Assembly (NCBI GenBank): GCA_963971225.1
Contig: OZ020267.1
Coordinates: 154,433,920-154,497,919, forward strand
Direction of reading: 5' to 3'
DNA: 64,000 nt
From: Melieria omissa
Taxonomy: Eukaryota > Arthropoda > Insecta > Diptera > Ulidiidae
Shown: piece by piece, positions 50,001 to 61,200 of the stretch
Numbering within the stretch: position 1 is the stretch's first letter
Layout of the letters: every line of letters starts with the position of its first letter
The notes under the pieces: generated by a model
The model's database searches: none
Told to the model about the DNA's origin: nothing
Seen by the model: the letters and a program-made list of their open reading frames with translations, nothing else
Translations under genes and position numbers: made by a program

Positions 50001-53000
50001 ATTTAGTTTTTATTGAACTACGACTATGTTGGTCAGTCGTTGTTGTCCGTATCAGACTTGTATTTATTTGGCATTTTCAATCTCTCCTACACAGACTTTG
50101 GATGACTGGTCATTCGATGTGTTTGCCCTGGCGGAGGCCGCCTCCGGCCAGCCTGTCAAGTACATCGGCTACGATTTGCTCAATCGCTACGGCATTATAC
50201 ACAAGTTCAAGATATCGCCGTCCACGCTCGAGGCGTTCCTGAACCGCATCGAGGAGGGCTACTGCCGCTTCCGCAACCCATATCACAACAACATGCACGC
50301 GGCCGACGTGACGCAAACGGTCCACCACATGCTCTGCCAGACAGGCCTGATGAACTGGATGACCGACCTGGAAATCTTCGCCACGTTGCTGGCCGCCATC
50401 ATACACGACTTCGAGCACACGGGCACCACCAACAACTTCCACGTCATGTCCGGCTCGGAGACGGCACTGCTGTACAACGACCGTGCGGTGCTGGAGAACC
50501 ACCACATTAGCGCCGCGTTCCGCGTGCTCAAGGAGGAGGACTGCAACGTGCTGCAGCACTTGTCGCGCGACGAGTACCGCGAGCTGCGCACACTGATCAT
50601 CGACCAGGTGCTCTGCACCGACATGTCCTTCCACTTCCAGCAGCTGAAGAACATGCGCAACCTGCTGACGCTCAACGAGGCCACCGTCGACAAGTCGAAG
50701 GCACTGTCGCTGGTGCTGCACTGTTGTGATATCTCGCACCCTGCCAAACGCTGGAACCTGCACCATCGCTGGACGATGCTGCTGTTGGAGGAGTTCTTCC
50801 GGCAGGGCGACCTGGAGCGCGAGCTCGGGCTGCCGTTCAGTCCGCTGTGCGATCGCAACAACACGCTCATCGCCGAGTCGCAGATCGGCTTCATAGACTT
50901 CATTGTCGATCCGTCGATGTCTGTGATGGCGGACATGCTGGAGCACGTGCTGGAGCCGATAGCGCCCATGTGCAAGAACGTCAACGCGAGCGTCGATGCG
51001 GCGGATGTGCCCGTCGACGGCGTCGAGCCCTGCAGCAGCAGCGGTGGCGCTTACCGGCCGCGCACCTGCCAGTCCAGCAACGACGTCGACGAGGACGACC
51101 ACAACGAGGACACGTGCACGATGCAGGCGCGGTGCAGCAAGTGCAAGAAGAGCAGTTCATCGACCAAGCTGAAGTTCAGCATACGCAAGCCGTGGATCGT
51201 CTGCCTCAACGAGAACAAGAAGATCTGGAAGGAGCAGGCGGTCAAAGGTGAGTGCCATCGGTGTTGTCGAACTTGGCCGATAAATTCATTTCACGATTCT
51301 AGTACAAGTTGGCCATTTATGTTGATGAAAATTCACAAAAAATTAATATACCTGGTGTCGTAATATTCCGCATTCTCGCCGCTCTCGCGTGTGCTTCCGC
51401 TCCCGTACGCTGCACTTCCCCCTTGGGTCGATGGCCTGGGTTCGTCGGAAAATTCAATTAACATTCGCACTCCAACAGGCGTCTTTGCGTTTGATGTTCC
51501 ATCAATTTCACCGCCGCCGCCCCAATGCCAATATTGATTTCGTGTAAATGCCCGAAATTTGCATTAATTGAAATTCAATTGAGCTTTGATCTGACCCACC
51601 AGGCGCCGCTCGCACGCACCGTTGCCACAGTGTCGGCGCACATTGCGTGCCGCGCCAGAAAGCGGAATTCGCAAGGCGCTTCCCTTAATTGTTAATATTA
51701 ATTTGGCCGGCTCACTAATGAATTAGAATTTTATGAAAGGAAAGTTTGTGCGTTTTTCGCGATTACTTAAAGCGAAAAAAACGCGCAAAATTGAATTTCC
51801 ATTCAATCGCAGCGGCCAGCACTTTTTTGCGAATAATTCGCTTGATCCTTCGAAAGCGACATAAATGTGTGTCGGAGAAGACACAACACACACTTCTTGC
51901 TTAATCTCGCAACTAGCAGAAAACACCAAAAATCAAAAGCAGCAGAAACATAGACATTGAAAGCTGATCCCCGCAAAGCACCTCAAGCGGACCCGTGCTT
52001 GGGACTACTCGCAACTTTCCTTTGTTCGCTTTCGGGTGACTCTTTGTGCCGAGTCTATTCCCCATTGTGTGCTGGCAATCAGCGCGTACGTTCGTCGTGA
52101 CAGGTATCGCCGCCCGCCACTCGCCCCAGCCGCGGCACGCAGCACAAGCTGGCGGAAAAACTCAATTTCGCAAATTTGCATAACAATTCACTTTCGATTC
52201 GGGCGCAGTCGCCGAGTCTGCTGCGGCAGTGCACGGCTGGCTGCCTGCTGCTGCTGGATGCTGCCCTCCAGCCGCCTGCGCTCACACTGCTTCTGCCTAA
52301 TTGGCGCACAAATTCGCGTTTGTCTGACAGGCAATTGCCGAGTTCTGGAGGCCCTTTGCGAGCGGCTTCGATTTTGCGCCTTCAATGGCTCCAGTTTTCG
52401 TCACAAGTGCGCTTCATAGCCAGAACTGGTCCATTGCTCGCTGAGACAACCATTAGCAGACGACGGGCTCTTTATTGTATCTCTTTGACGAGAATGAGTG
52501 TGTATGTATGTGTTCATTTGAAATCAATGCCAATTACCGGCACATAAATAATAATTCGCGAACGATTATCGGCTATTGATGTGATTATTTAAAATTTTTT
52601 CTGTTTGCAACGAATTCATTTTGCTTCAATGGAAAGAAAATCATGTTTTGTTAAATGACAATACAAAAAGCTTGAAAAGCGCATAGCACAATATCCAAAT
52701 AGATTGGGAACTGCGATTGGCTGTTGGCCGAATGGTTCACGCCATCACACACACCTTAGTTTAGTTTTAATGTTGGAAACTTCACAGGAACAGGAATCTC
52801 AAATCCTGCATCAATATTTAATTGTGAACTTCGGCTCATCACATCCTTTATAGATTCGCTCTTTTCCGGTTCCCCAAACAATCCTTCCGGCATTCCTAAT
52901 TACTACAAACAGTTGAGTAATTATTAATTGGTGCTATCTTTTTCCATTCATTTAGATGCCGCTTCGCGTATCACAGCTGCCACCGTGGAGCCCGAGGAAA

Positions 53001-53029
53001 GCAAAGAAGGAGTTTCCGACGGCAACTAA
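19746..53029 (+). CDS. Pde1c: Pde1c: Ca2+/calmodulin-type cyclic nucleotide phosphodiesterase, spliced, 5' end incomplete
   Basis: The gene hydrolyses cAMP and cGMP in the cytoplasm. Six exons join with matching phases: 19746-20099, 21557-22202, 22290-22403, 49484-49733, 50095-51247 and 52956-53029, giving at least 862 residues. The long N-terminal part (first two exons) is Ser/Thr/Gly/Pro-rich and disordered. The third and fourth exons carry the conserved PDE1 regulatory segment ([29 protein letters not shown]). The fifth exon carries the catalytic domain. The first coding exon of the long form was not found, because the frame before 19746 meets a TGA at 19736. The gene has a 27-kb intron containing esc on the same strand. 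Candidate alternative exons are listed separately. Confidence 0.93.
20100..21556. other. Pde1c intron with possible internal promoter
   Basis: A TATAAAA at 20595-20601 on the plus strand, followed by GC-richer sequence, could be an internal promoter. A plus-strand frame beginning with ATG at 21466 runs without a stop through the splice acceptor at 21556 into the next exon. A transcript starting in this intron could therefore begin translation there. The long minus-strand frame at 20262-21095 has no domain and is not accepted as a gene. Confidence 0.35.
21557..22202 (+). CDS. Pde1c: Pde1c exon, Ser/Thr/Pro-rich N-terminal region
   Basis: The acceptor TTTCACAG is preceded by a strong pyrimidine tract and the donor is GTGAGT. 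The 646-nt exon is fully open, entering in phase 1 and leaving in phase 2, and encodes about 215 residues dominated by Ser, Thr, Pro and Ala with several SPR/TSP-type phosphorylation-like sites. It shows no folded-domain motif. Its last codons run directly into the conserved [13 protein letters not shown] start of the PDE1 core, which supports membership of the same transcript. Confidence 0.8.
22290..22403 (+). CDS. Pde1c: Pde1c exon, conserved PDE1 N-terminal helix region
   Basis: Bounded by TTCTTCAG and GTAAGT, this 114-nt exon encodes the segment around [16 protein letters not shown], which is highly conserved in PDE1 enzymes (compare [17 protein letters not shown] of mammals). In mammals this lies beside the calmodulin-binding and autoinhibitory regions. 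It leaves in phase 2 and joins in frame to 49484, or through the candidate cassette at 23516. Confidence 0.92.
23516..23569 (+). CDS. Pde1c: Candidate 54-nt cassette exon of Pde1c
   Basis: A 54-nt stretch lies between a pyrimidine-rich ACTTCCAG acceptor and a GTAAGT donor, about 1.1 kb into the 27-kb intron. It is exactly 18 codons, is open in the phase set by the exons on either side (phase 2 in, phase 2 out), and would insert [17 protein letters not shown] between the IDES and RLADED segments. The Ser-rich insert would sit beside the PDE1 regulatory region. Evidence is sequence-only, and a chance occurrence is possible. Confidence 0.45.
27663..28357 (+). other. Open, Gly/Ser/Gln-rich frame; possible alternative first exon of Pde1c
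   Basis: A frame beginning at a non-ATG codon (27663) stays open for 277 codons to 28496. It encodes Gln-, Ser-, Asn- and Thr-rich sequence with poly-Ser near 28260 and an Arg-rich block ([15 protein letters not shown]). Its GC content is higher than that of the flanks. A weak donor (AAAAC|GTACAT) at 28357/28358 would leave it in phase 2, compatible with the exon at 49484. No upstream acceptor or start codon is convincing, and simple-repeat composition can keep frames open by chance. Confidence 0.25.
29479..30967 (+). CDS. esc: esc: extra sexcombs / EED WD40 subunit of PRC2, spliced
   Basis: Four exons (29479-29553, 29619-29740, 29809-29980, 30053-30967) join in phase to 427 residues, close to the 425 I recall for Drosophila ESC. 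The introns are 65-72 nt with GTAAGT or GTGAGT donors. ESC is the EED subunit of Polycomb repressive complex 2 in the nucleus; it binds H3K27me3 and is needed for E(z) methyltransferase activity. The N-terminus (about residues 1-65) is Ser-, Lys- and Arg-rich. A seven-bladed WD40 propeller follows, with [94 protein letters not shown] and [20 protein letters not shown]. The start ATG follows a short leader. The gene is nested, same strand, in the Pde1c intron. Confidence 0.98.
36495..36690 (-). mobile_element. Second fragment of the non-LTR retrotransposon RT ORF
   Basis: On the minus strand this stretch aligns by eye with the reverse-transcriptase fragment at 11190-11612, sharing ACTATCATATACGAACCAA, ACATGGACGTAGCACCGCGG and TTCGATGCGGTAGTTGGA with small differences and deletions. 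Frames are broken. It is an old relic of the same family inside the Pde1c intron. Confidence 0.65.
41947..42183. mobile_element. piggyBac-like MITE with TTAA target duplication
   Basis: The 237-bp element begins CCCTTTCGGGAC and ends with its imperfect inverted counterpart GTCCCGAATGGG. It is flanked on both sides by TTAA (41943-41946 and 42184-42187), the diagnostic piggyBac target site. No coding capacity is present. Confidence 0.85.
44080..44186 (+). CDS. Pde1c: Candidate alternative first coding exon of Pde1c (short isoform)
   Basis: An ATG at 44080 opens a 107-nt frame that starts [12 protein letters not shown], continues [17 protein letters not shown] and ends in LLERRKR. It runs to AAAAAG|GTGCGC at 44186/44187 and leaves in phase 2. 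Joined to 49484-49733, 50095-51247 and 52956-53029 it gives exactly 528 codons including the stop, or 527 residues, close to mammalian PDE1 lengths (about 530-545). The peptide is basic and amphipathic, as calmodulin-binding N-termini often are. The preceding GC-rich region has promoter-like character. The donor is not a perfect consensus, so transcript evidence would be decisive. Confidence 0.6.
45369..45525. repeat. Foldback inverted repeat of about 157 bp
   Basis: The left arm starts GAGAACGAGAAAAGTGACAC and the right arm is its near-perfect reverse complement (ending TTTCTTGTTCTC). The TATCGTAACGATA palindrome and its partial copies recur in both arms and the centre. Flanking sequence from 45290 contains more ATCGTT motifs. 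It is probably a short foldback MITE; no clear target duplication was found. Confidence 0.6.
48555..48621. mobile_element. 67-bp hAT-like micro-element
   Basis: The ends TAGAGTCCGACCGAT and ATCGGTCGGACTCTA are perfect inverted repeats of 15 bp separated by 37 bp of related GCCGAT motifs. Flanking 8-bp direct repeats differ at one base: TAAACATT (48547-48554) and TAAACATC (48622-48629). An 8-bp duplication fits hAT transposition. Confidence 0.75.
49484..49733 (+). CDS. Pde1c: Pde1c exon, regulatory region leading into the catalytic domain
   Basis: Bounded by ACCAACAG and GTGAGT, this 250-nt exon encodes [21 protein letters not shown], then [30 protein letters not shown] and [10 protein letters not shown]. 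These blocks align one to one with mammalian PDE1 between the calmodulin-binding region and the catalytic core. It accepts exons in phase 2 (22403, 23569 or 44186) and leaves in phase 0. Confidence 0.97.
50095..51247 (+). CDS. Pde1c: Pde1c exon, catalytic domain
   Basis: A single exon encodes the whole class I PDE catalytic domain, from [14 protein letters not shown] on. The metal-binding histidines and aspartates are in [35 protein letters not shown] and [12 protein letters not shown]. The nucleotide-selecting Gln is in [12 protein letters not shown], and the signature ENHHISAAF is present. Downstream, a Cys-rich tail ([16 protein letters not shown]) follows an acidic stretch and is specific to the fly form. 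Codon usage is strongly GC-ending compared with the surrounding introns. All catalytic residues I can check are intact. Confidence 0.98.
51248..52955. other. Last Pde1c intron
   Basis: The intron begins GTGAGT and ends CATTTAG. Overlapping open frames near 52036-52547 on both strands lack domains and are attributed to GC-rich composition. No repeat element was recognised. Confidence 0.55.
52956..53029 (+). CDS. Pde1c: Pde1c terminal coding exon
   Basis: After the CATTTAG acceptor, the exon completes the split GAT codon and encodes a short polar C-terminus ([20 protein letters not shown], then GN) before TAA at 53027-53029. Phase agreement with 51247 and the absence of further open sequence support it as the last coding exon. 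Confidence 0.85.
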
Positions 53030-56000
53030 ATCGACGGCAGCGATTGGAAGCGGCGGCCAGTAGACCACAGGCAGAAGCCAGCACCCAAAGGTGGCGGCAA
53101 CAGCAGCAGGTGAATTAAAAGGGGAACACCACAACCGGAACTGAGTAGAGACTTATGAGACCTATGTTTAATGTTCAAAATGCTTGTGCTAATGTTAGAA
53201 AATGTATGTGTAGGGAAAATGTTTGCAAACAACACAACAACAACAACAGTAAAATGACATGCAACAACAAATCGGCAGTGGCTATTAAGAAGCGGCAGCA
53301 ACTAATAAAAACTCGCAAAATGTGTAGTAATTTTAGTGTAACCATGTGCTATCGGACAACAACAAATGCCTGCTATGAGAACAAAAACCAGAGCCTAATG
53401 TGGTTGAAACTAAAGAGTGAGGCGAGCTGGACGTCAGACATCAATTGACGGGATCAACAACAAACATTCAACAAATTAATTAAAATAGGATTAAATGAGA
53501 AAGAAAACACAAAACACTTCACAATTAAACACCACCTGTCGATTGATAAATCTTCGCTTAAAATGTGTGTGTCTGCGCACCGAGCAACATGCAACATGCA
53601 ACATCAAAACCGCAAAAGCATCTGTACATACTAAATGAAACAAGTTGATTTAGAAACGTGAAGTAATGTCATTTGCGTTGCAAGCAAAGCAACACAATTT
53701 CAAAACTAACCCAAGAACGCATACACTAACAACAAGAGAAAAACTAAAAAAAAAGTAAAAAGTACGATTGGCAATAAATTAAAAGTTGTGTGTAACGTTT
53801 AAATACAAAGCGAACAAAAGCAACCAAGAAACTAACTGAATTTTCGAAACCACACAAAACGCATACCTTCACACTTGTTTAATTAAGCTTAAGTTAAGTG
53901 TTAATTTAAAATAATTGCAAACATATGTATGAAAGGAAACGAACGTGTTCCGTACATAATTCAAAATCAAAACATTGTACTCAACCAATGAGATGTCACA
54001 CACCCTTCAAGTCACAATGCAGAAAGTGCAAACTCGAAGAGTCGCGCTTGAAGCCGTTTTGCGCATTCAAATTGTCAGCTCGAATCGACTTTCCATTTTC
54101 AGAGTGTGAACTTGAGTCGGTGTGAAGTCAGGCACCGCACCCCACATGCGCTGTGTCTGTGCAAATGACGCAAGCGAATTGCATTGCTACCTGTTCGAGC
54201 CTTGTTAATTTAACTGTACGCGTTTTTTGTATTGTATTGTAATTAGGTCAAGTTGGCGTTGTTGTTTCAATTGTAATAAAAACGAAAGACGACACAAATC
54301 CACCTACTGCCCTCTTTTTTACTTTGTGACTTGTTTACATTTGTTTACCGCTCGATCGTTGAGTTACCAACTTACCAACACTGTCAATGTTTACGTTTGT
54401 TTGAAGGACTGGCGAAAATTAGTGGTGGCATTGAGCAATTGTTATGAACCATTTGAATGGTTGGACATTTTAAAAAGCACCAATACGCCACGATTGGGAT
54501 TCTTATTACATCTGCATGTCAAGATTTTCTTGAACTCCACTTGACCCCAAAACCCATTGTAAATACTCAACTCGTGAACTGAACGCCAACATTTTCACAC
54601 TCCCGCTCAAAGGATTAGCAGTCAAGTTTCGACTTGTAAAGTACTCAACGTTAGGCGATGCCATACTCCAGCGCCCGGCACTCTTCCAATGTCGCAAAGA
54701 GGAGCTGGCTCGGTCGTGGTGCTCGATGCCCATTGCTTAGATTAAATTGCACATTCGCCAACTACTCTACAACTACTACTACTACCACTACTACAATTGC
54801 AACTACGCGACTAGACAACAACAAACTAGAACATTATATGTATATATGCATATGTACATACACATATTTACATACATACTGATAAACATATACATACATA
54901 CTCGTATATAACGAGAGATTGAGAAATAAAAGTTTATTTTTATACAACAACAAACAACAACAACAACAATAAATACATGACACATACCTAAGTTGAGTAA
55001 TTGTCAAATATGTCCTTTTGTGTAATGTACATTTGTGTTTTGGTTGATTTTTGAAATTTTGGTTGGTTGTTTTTTCACAACAATGAAAAACACAAAATGT
55101 TTACGAGTTTTCAAAATGTCTGATAGCGGGACCACATCTTTTAAGGTTTACCATTGCTCTTCTCTTTGAAAGCCGAATCGTGATGGGCAGTGGGCAGTGG
55201 GCGTGGGCAGTCGAAGTGTAATTTGGTCGCTGACCATACGGGCGGTAAAAGTCAGTCGAGATTCAGGTCATTGTCAGATTAACCCGTTGATTGTACAATG
55301 AGACACTGAGAACTTGCAAGAAATAAAAAAGATTTTCTGGGAATCCGATACGAAATTTGTTGAACACAGCTAAGGCGAACCGGTTGAAGTAGTTTCGCTG
55401 AACGAAATAGAGATACCGGAAGCGACTGAAACATTAAGAAGGAAGCGCGCGCCAGAGAAACGAGTAGTGCCCACAGAATGATTGAGTAGAGAAAAGTTTA
55501 GAGTCCTAGAAAATTAAAGTTCCTTCAGATCCATTCGTTTCGGTTTAATATGTTTATTGGATTTGTCAAAAACCAACGCAAAAGTGTGCAACCATGTAGT
55601 AGAGAATTGTAAAAATAAAGTAGTTTATTTCATATTAATTAGTGAGCAGCCAATTTTGTTCCAAGCTGCAGTTTGCGCAGTGAAGCTCGAAGCAATAGTG
55701 TCGTGTTGGCAGCTTCGATGCACGAGCGATGTGCGATGAGGGGGAAAGAGAGAGGAGGAGCAATGGTAAATTCACTTAGCAGTAAGGTACCATAATATCA
55801 GCTGAAATTGGGATCATAGCTTTATTAAGGTAGAACATAAATGCTAATTATGGTATAATGCAATCGTTAAGATACTTTATCACGTAGAGCAAACGAAACT
55901 GCACCCAGTCGAGTGCATACTCGCCGAAGAGCGGACGAACGGACAGACAGACGGACGGACGGACGAAAAGCAAGCATACGCTACTGCGCACACCCTGCCG

Positions 56001-58290
56001 AATACAAGTACATTCAACTACAAACATACATATACACATACACACACAAATACATATATCCCTTGCAAATACTTACACAGAAGGGAGCGTACATATGGTA
56101 ATGGTTTAAGTTGAATTAGCATTAGAGCCGAGGAGGTGACGTGCGAGGAGAAATATTACACATGCACCTAGAATTTATTGTAGTTACGTGCGTCGCCGAG
56201 CGCGACATGCAGACATTTACATAAAGTAAGATTAGCGAACATTGCAGACGCAGCCAATATTAGGATTTAAGTAAGCCAGTCTTAAGCAACCGAACCGGCG
56301 AGCAAGCACCATCGGCCCACACCCGAATTGAGTCGGTGCGCAACTCGGATAAAAAGCGATGAGGCAGCAAGTCGGGCCAACCAGAAGCCGCTGTTTTGCG
56401 CTTTCGGGCGACTCTTTTGCCTCTGATTTGCCACTTTAGGGCTTTGCAACTAAGACACGCGCACAACAATAACGACTAAAACGCCAACTACCACACCCCA
56501 CACACCCAACAAACACCCACGCAACTAATTGCACCCAGTGCCTCTGATACACTGTGTAACTGTGTTTCGAACGTTTTGTTTTCGTCTACCCACTACCCAT
56601 TCAACACTACGCAACTCAACTCTGTAAATTGTACAAAACTTGGAGAACTAAACTAAAACTAGAATGTTGTCGACTAAATCGAGAAAACCAAATGGACGGA
56701 AAAGAAGAAACGGGTTTGCAAAATAGGAAACAATTTTAGCCAAACTATTTTTTACAAAAAACTAGTCCTCATAGTCTTGCCAACCAATTTCATAACACTT
56801 TTCATAATGTGCACATTCAACTTATTCGATAGTCGGCGCAGAAATGGTCCAAGGACCTGGTTTGCGCTACATTGTCAGTAGATGAGTTTACTGAACATAG
56901 TTTTTACTGAACAAAACGTAGGAGCAACACCACGACTTCACCATACAAGACGGTGTACAACGAGTTCGAGATCAGCTGAACTCGATAGCGATTGACAAAT
57001 GTGACCGTCAGATAGAAAAGTGACTTTGACAACTCAGAGTACGAGGAACCTTAGACCATCTTTAGAAATCCCCATTCCCCATTTGTTGAGTTTTTAGAAT
57101 TTATCGCATTTATCTGTTGTGTGTAAAATTGTTTGAAAAGTTGTTAAGCAAAATTGAGATGAATGTTATTGAAATTTACTAAAACAAAAACGTGTGCTTA
57201 GAACATTTATTACTAACAGAAATCTAATCTTAGTGAGAAACAGCAGCCGTACTTGCAGTTTAGCAGAGTTTAGTGCATCAAGTGCGAAAGAGATAATATA
57301 GAAACGCACTCAAGACCCAAATAGAAGATTTAAATATATTTAAAAGTAAATACTTATCGTTTAAAGCATAAAAGGAAAATATTTAGCAAATCATAGTTAC
57401 TTGAAGAGAAAGCAATCATTTAAAATTAGACTTGAAACCAAGAGCACGCGGCGGGCACGCACAGCCAGCAGCGCAGCGCCGCTTAATAACACCACACACA
57501 CACCTACAGGCACACACACACACACACACATGCATGCATGCATGCGTGCGTGGATACTACTTTAGCAGAGCGACGCCAACGCCAAGCGACGCCAACCAAT
57601 GCAAAGCAAGCAAACACCTAATGTACTTAATTGAAATTAAAAAACTATAATTACTCTAGTTAAGTAGTTTTTATTGTTAACTTTAAGCGCGTCTAATCTG
57701 TGGGACAAACGAGACGCACTTACCACCAGCGAATCGGCGTTCGGCTGAACGTGGCCGAGTGAGGGCGGCACAAAGCGACAGCAACAATTTAATACCTAAC
57801 AGCAGCACCGAGAAAATTGTGTCCGAATGAAAACAATTGCAATGGCAAGACAGGTCGGCATCTCCGGCTCCAGCTCACTGTTGCCTGTAAATATGTGTTT
57901 TGCATGTGCAAGCACACAGTGGAGCTCGGGTTCATTGGCCGCGAGTTAATGTTTGCTCAGAGGCTTTGTCCAGCTAAAAGTAATCTGTTAGGTCTTTTTC
58001 GCAATGCAAGTGAAAGTCAAATCGAACAAGTGAACATTTGTTTAGTGCAACATACTGATTACATTTGCTATATAATATTTAGCCAATACAAATATGTATG
58101 CGATTTCATTCTTAGCCAACAGTACATTTTATTAATAATATAATACAACAACAGCAACAAACTAAAGCCATACAAGATGTATATGGCGATATATAGCACA
58201 ATACCAATACAAATACTGCAAATCTATGAAGCATAAACGCATGAGAGTAAATATGGAGAATAAATTAAAACTATTAAATTACGAAAGCAG
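53030..58290 (+). other. Probable long Pde1c 3' UTR with several polyadenylation signals
   Basis: No coding sequence is recognised downstream of the Pde1c stop. The stretch is A-rich on the plus strand, with CAA-, ACA- and CATA-type simple repeats (54770-54800, 54840-54910, 55945-55965, 57495-57550). AATAAA signals occur near 53773, 54926, 54969 and 58259-58264, the last followed by a marked drop in A-richness. The true end of the transcript cannot be fixed from sequence. Confidence 0.45.
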
Positions 58291-61200
58291 GCACTGGCGT
58301 TTCTTTTATTCGATACTCGGAGGGGCTCGCGAAGATCATGTTGACAGCACGTGAACTTGGATAATAATGCTGTGTGTCGTACTCCATTAAATATAAGTTA
58401 AAGTTTTCCCCCCGGAGTGCGATAAAAAATTAAAGTTGGGGCCAGCAACTTGGCCCTTTGTCTCGATCTGAAAAAGTAAACTAAATCAGTTAGTCAAATA
58501 ACTCAATTAGTCTGGTCTCCGATACAAGAATGAGTTCTAGTTACTAAACTCGACGGCTTGTCACTAAGTAGCCTAAAGCTTAGCCTAATACTGACGCTGC
58601 GCTTCCCACGACGAGGTGCACTGGCAGCGACTTGTCCGGATGCGCGAGGCTCATGTTGCTCTTAATAGATGCAACGTCAGCAGCAACATCAGCGCTTTTT
58701 TAGGTGCGCGTAGCAGAGCGGGTGTGTTAACTTATATGGAATATATCCTTTTCCTTAACCGATGAATGGTTATCGACACAGTTTCAAAATCACTGACAAT
58801 GTCAGCACGCTGGGTTTTTGCTAATGGGCTCACACTTAGCAAAGACACAACCCCCGAAAGCAAACTGTTCAATTATCTCCAGTTTCGTGAACTGCCCTCG
58901 CAGGTTGCCACTTGGTTGCAATTCCTGTGTACACGTCCAATTTTAGCTCAATTCATACGAAATTGAACATCACAAACAGTACTTACACACATTGACAAGC
59001 ACAGGTAGTAGTGGGGCCGCTCAAGGTATGTTGTAAGACAATGTTCCGACCAAACCATACAAAATATACTACGGATTTTTCTTATAGTTTTGTCCTCATT
59101 TAACAAGTGTCAAAGTAATTATTTTCCAACTCGCATAGAGGCTCCCATCACTCCATTGTTTTATTCTACTACTTAAGCACTAATTGCCTACTAACTGCTT
59201 ACGCCTTACACGCAAAACTTTTCAATATCAGCCCATTTTGTACATTTGCGAAAAGTAAAAACTATTGATGTGGCAACCCTAATTGCAAGTATCGCCATCA
59301 ATCGTTTCTCCCCACGTTCGTGAATTGCAGGAGGATTACTCGATAAACGACAGAAGAGCCAGAAATCACATAGCAGGAAGAGGGCCGCAGCAACGACACG
59401 AGAAAAAGAATAAATTTTGCAAATATTTTAATTTTTGAGTTAGGAAAAGTGCACGTAGACGATATAAAAATGTAAATACAAAAGAAAATAAATTGAATGG
59501 CAAATAAGAGAAAAGCAACTGGAAATAGCAGCGGCAGCAAGCGGACGCGAAAGGAAGTGCAGTTGAACGGCAGCAACAACAAGAAGCCGACCGTCGACCA
59601 CCAGGTGTTGGACGGGCACAGAAGTCGAAGAACCAACAAGCGCGAGTGGAGTTTTAAGTGAAAAAATTCAAAGGGTAAAGCAAAGATTCGCGTAAAAGTG
59701 CCAAAAAGTCTGAAAGTGCGATGACAGTGAGAAATTTAGGTGGAAAATAGAGTTTGGGTGCTGCTCTGCTGCTGCTGTCTCAGGCAGGAAGGGTGGGGTG
59801 GCGGCTCTTTAGCGTTGCCGGAAAATCACACAAAACTAAAACAAATACTTTAGTGGAAAAACGCCTTTTCGTCTAAAAACGGTGCGTGATGAGGAGAGAT
59901 CACTAGCCAAATCCCGCGAATTCAGGGCGACCGTAGCCTCAACTGGAAGCCATCGCAGAGCAGATTTTCCGTTTGCACCCCGGTGCCGGGCCAGAGCATT
60001 CTGTGCGCTCTTTTTCTTCGTTTCCTTCTAGGTTTGAGTAGTTTGAAGTGCGATACGGATTGTGAAAGGGCACATGCCTCGCTGCCTGATCGAAGGTGTG
60101 GCCAGCCCCATGAACGCTTAAGACTATTGTGGATGCAGACACAAACGACTATCACTTGTCCTTTTCCTTCCAAAATCATTTCATTTCTTAGCACATTTCG
60201 CTTTGAGTTTGGTTGAACATCTTCGATGGCGCCCAACCGCCGCCTACCGCCCTCCACAACAACAATAAAGAACAATTTAAACCGGGTATCGCATGCATGA
60301 TTAATTTTCGTGAATTGCCATTTCGCGTTATCTTAATCTGGAACATTTTTGTTAAGTATTAAAGCTTGGCCAATCCAGCTGACTTCCACTGCCAATTCAC
60401 GAACATTTAAGCACTCAGCTTTGTTCCGTAAATTGTTAATTATAACTCTTGCCGGCATTATGTTGGGGGGAATTCCAATAAAAACGGTTGGGCATTAAAA
60501 AATTTTACTGGCCAAAATTAGGATTTTGTTTTGTGCGCGATGAGTAATTTGATTGAATGCTTACATCTTAGATTTGTGTTTTACACTATACGTGCATATT
60601 GTGCTGGTATGCACTTCTCTCTCTAAACAGATTTCTCCTCAAAACATTCGTCACGACACCGGCAGATACTGTCTTATTATTTTCGTATTGGCTTCCTCGC
60701 AGGTCCCGCTCTATCGCATACATGGAAGCCCACTTTACATGCATAAGCACCGTGCATCGACCGCCACAAATGAATTGTGACCATTGTTTTTCATTTTTAA
60801 ATGGGAAAAAATGTGGCACGCAAGCACACAACTAACCCGGAAGTGCGCCCTTCCAACGCCTTCCACATTGTTTTGGTTTGGTGGCTTTCCGCCGCTGCTA
60901 AGCATGTCCAACGAGTTCCCCTCGACTTGGTAGAAACTACTATTTATGCACATTTCCCTTGTCTTATATACTTTTTATGAGCTTTTGAGTTTGATGATTG
61001 TCTCTGCCGCGTTTCGACTGTTTGATTTGTCTTTCTTCTCTTGCTACGTCCAGTCACTATTCGCTGCCTGTCACCGCATGTCTCGCAATGGTTGACCCAC
61101 TTTGCATTTTCGTTGTCGATTTCGGGCATTCAAGTTTCATTATGCCACAAGCCAATCAATTGAATCTCCGTTTTAATATTGCACTGAGTTGTTTGGCGTT

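Noticed and set aside
49415..51102. Long minus-strand frames opposite the Pde1c exons (for example 50110-51102)
   Set aside because: They are mirror frames of the GC-ending codons in the catalytic exon.
55920..57550. GGAC, CA and ATGC simple repeats considered as a CRISPR-like or satellite array
   Set aside because: Units are 2-4 bp with no spacers. They are ordinary microsatellites in a probable 3' UTR.
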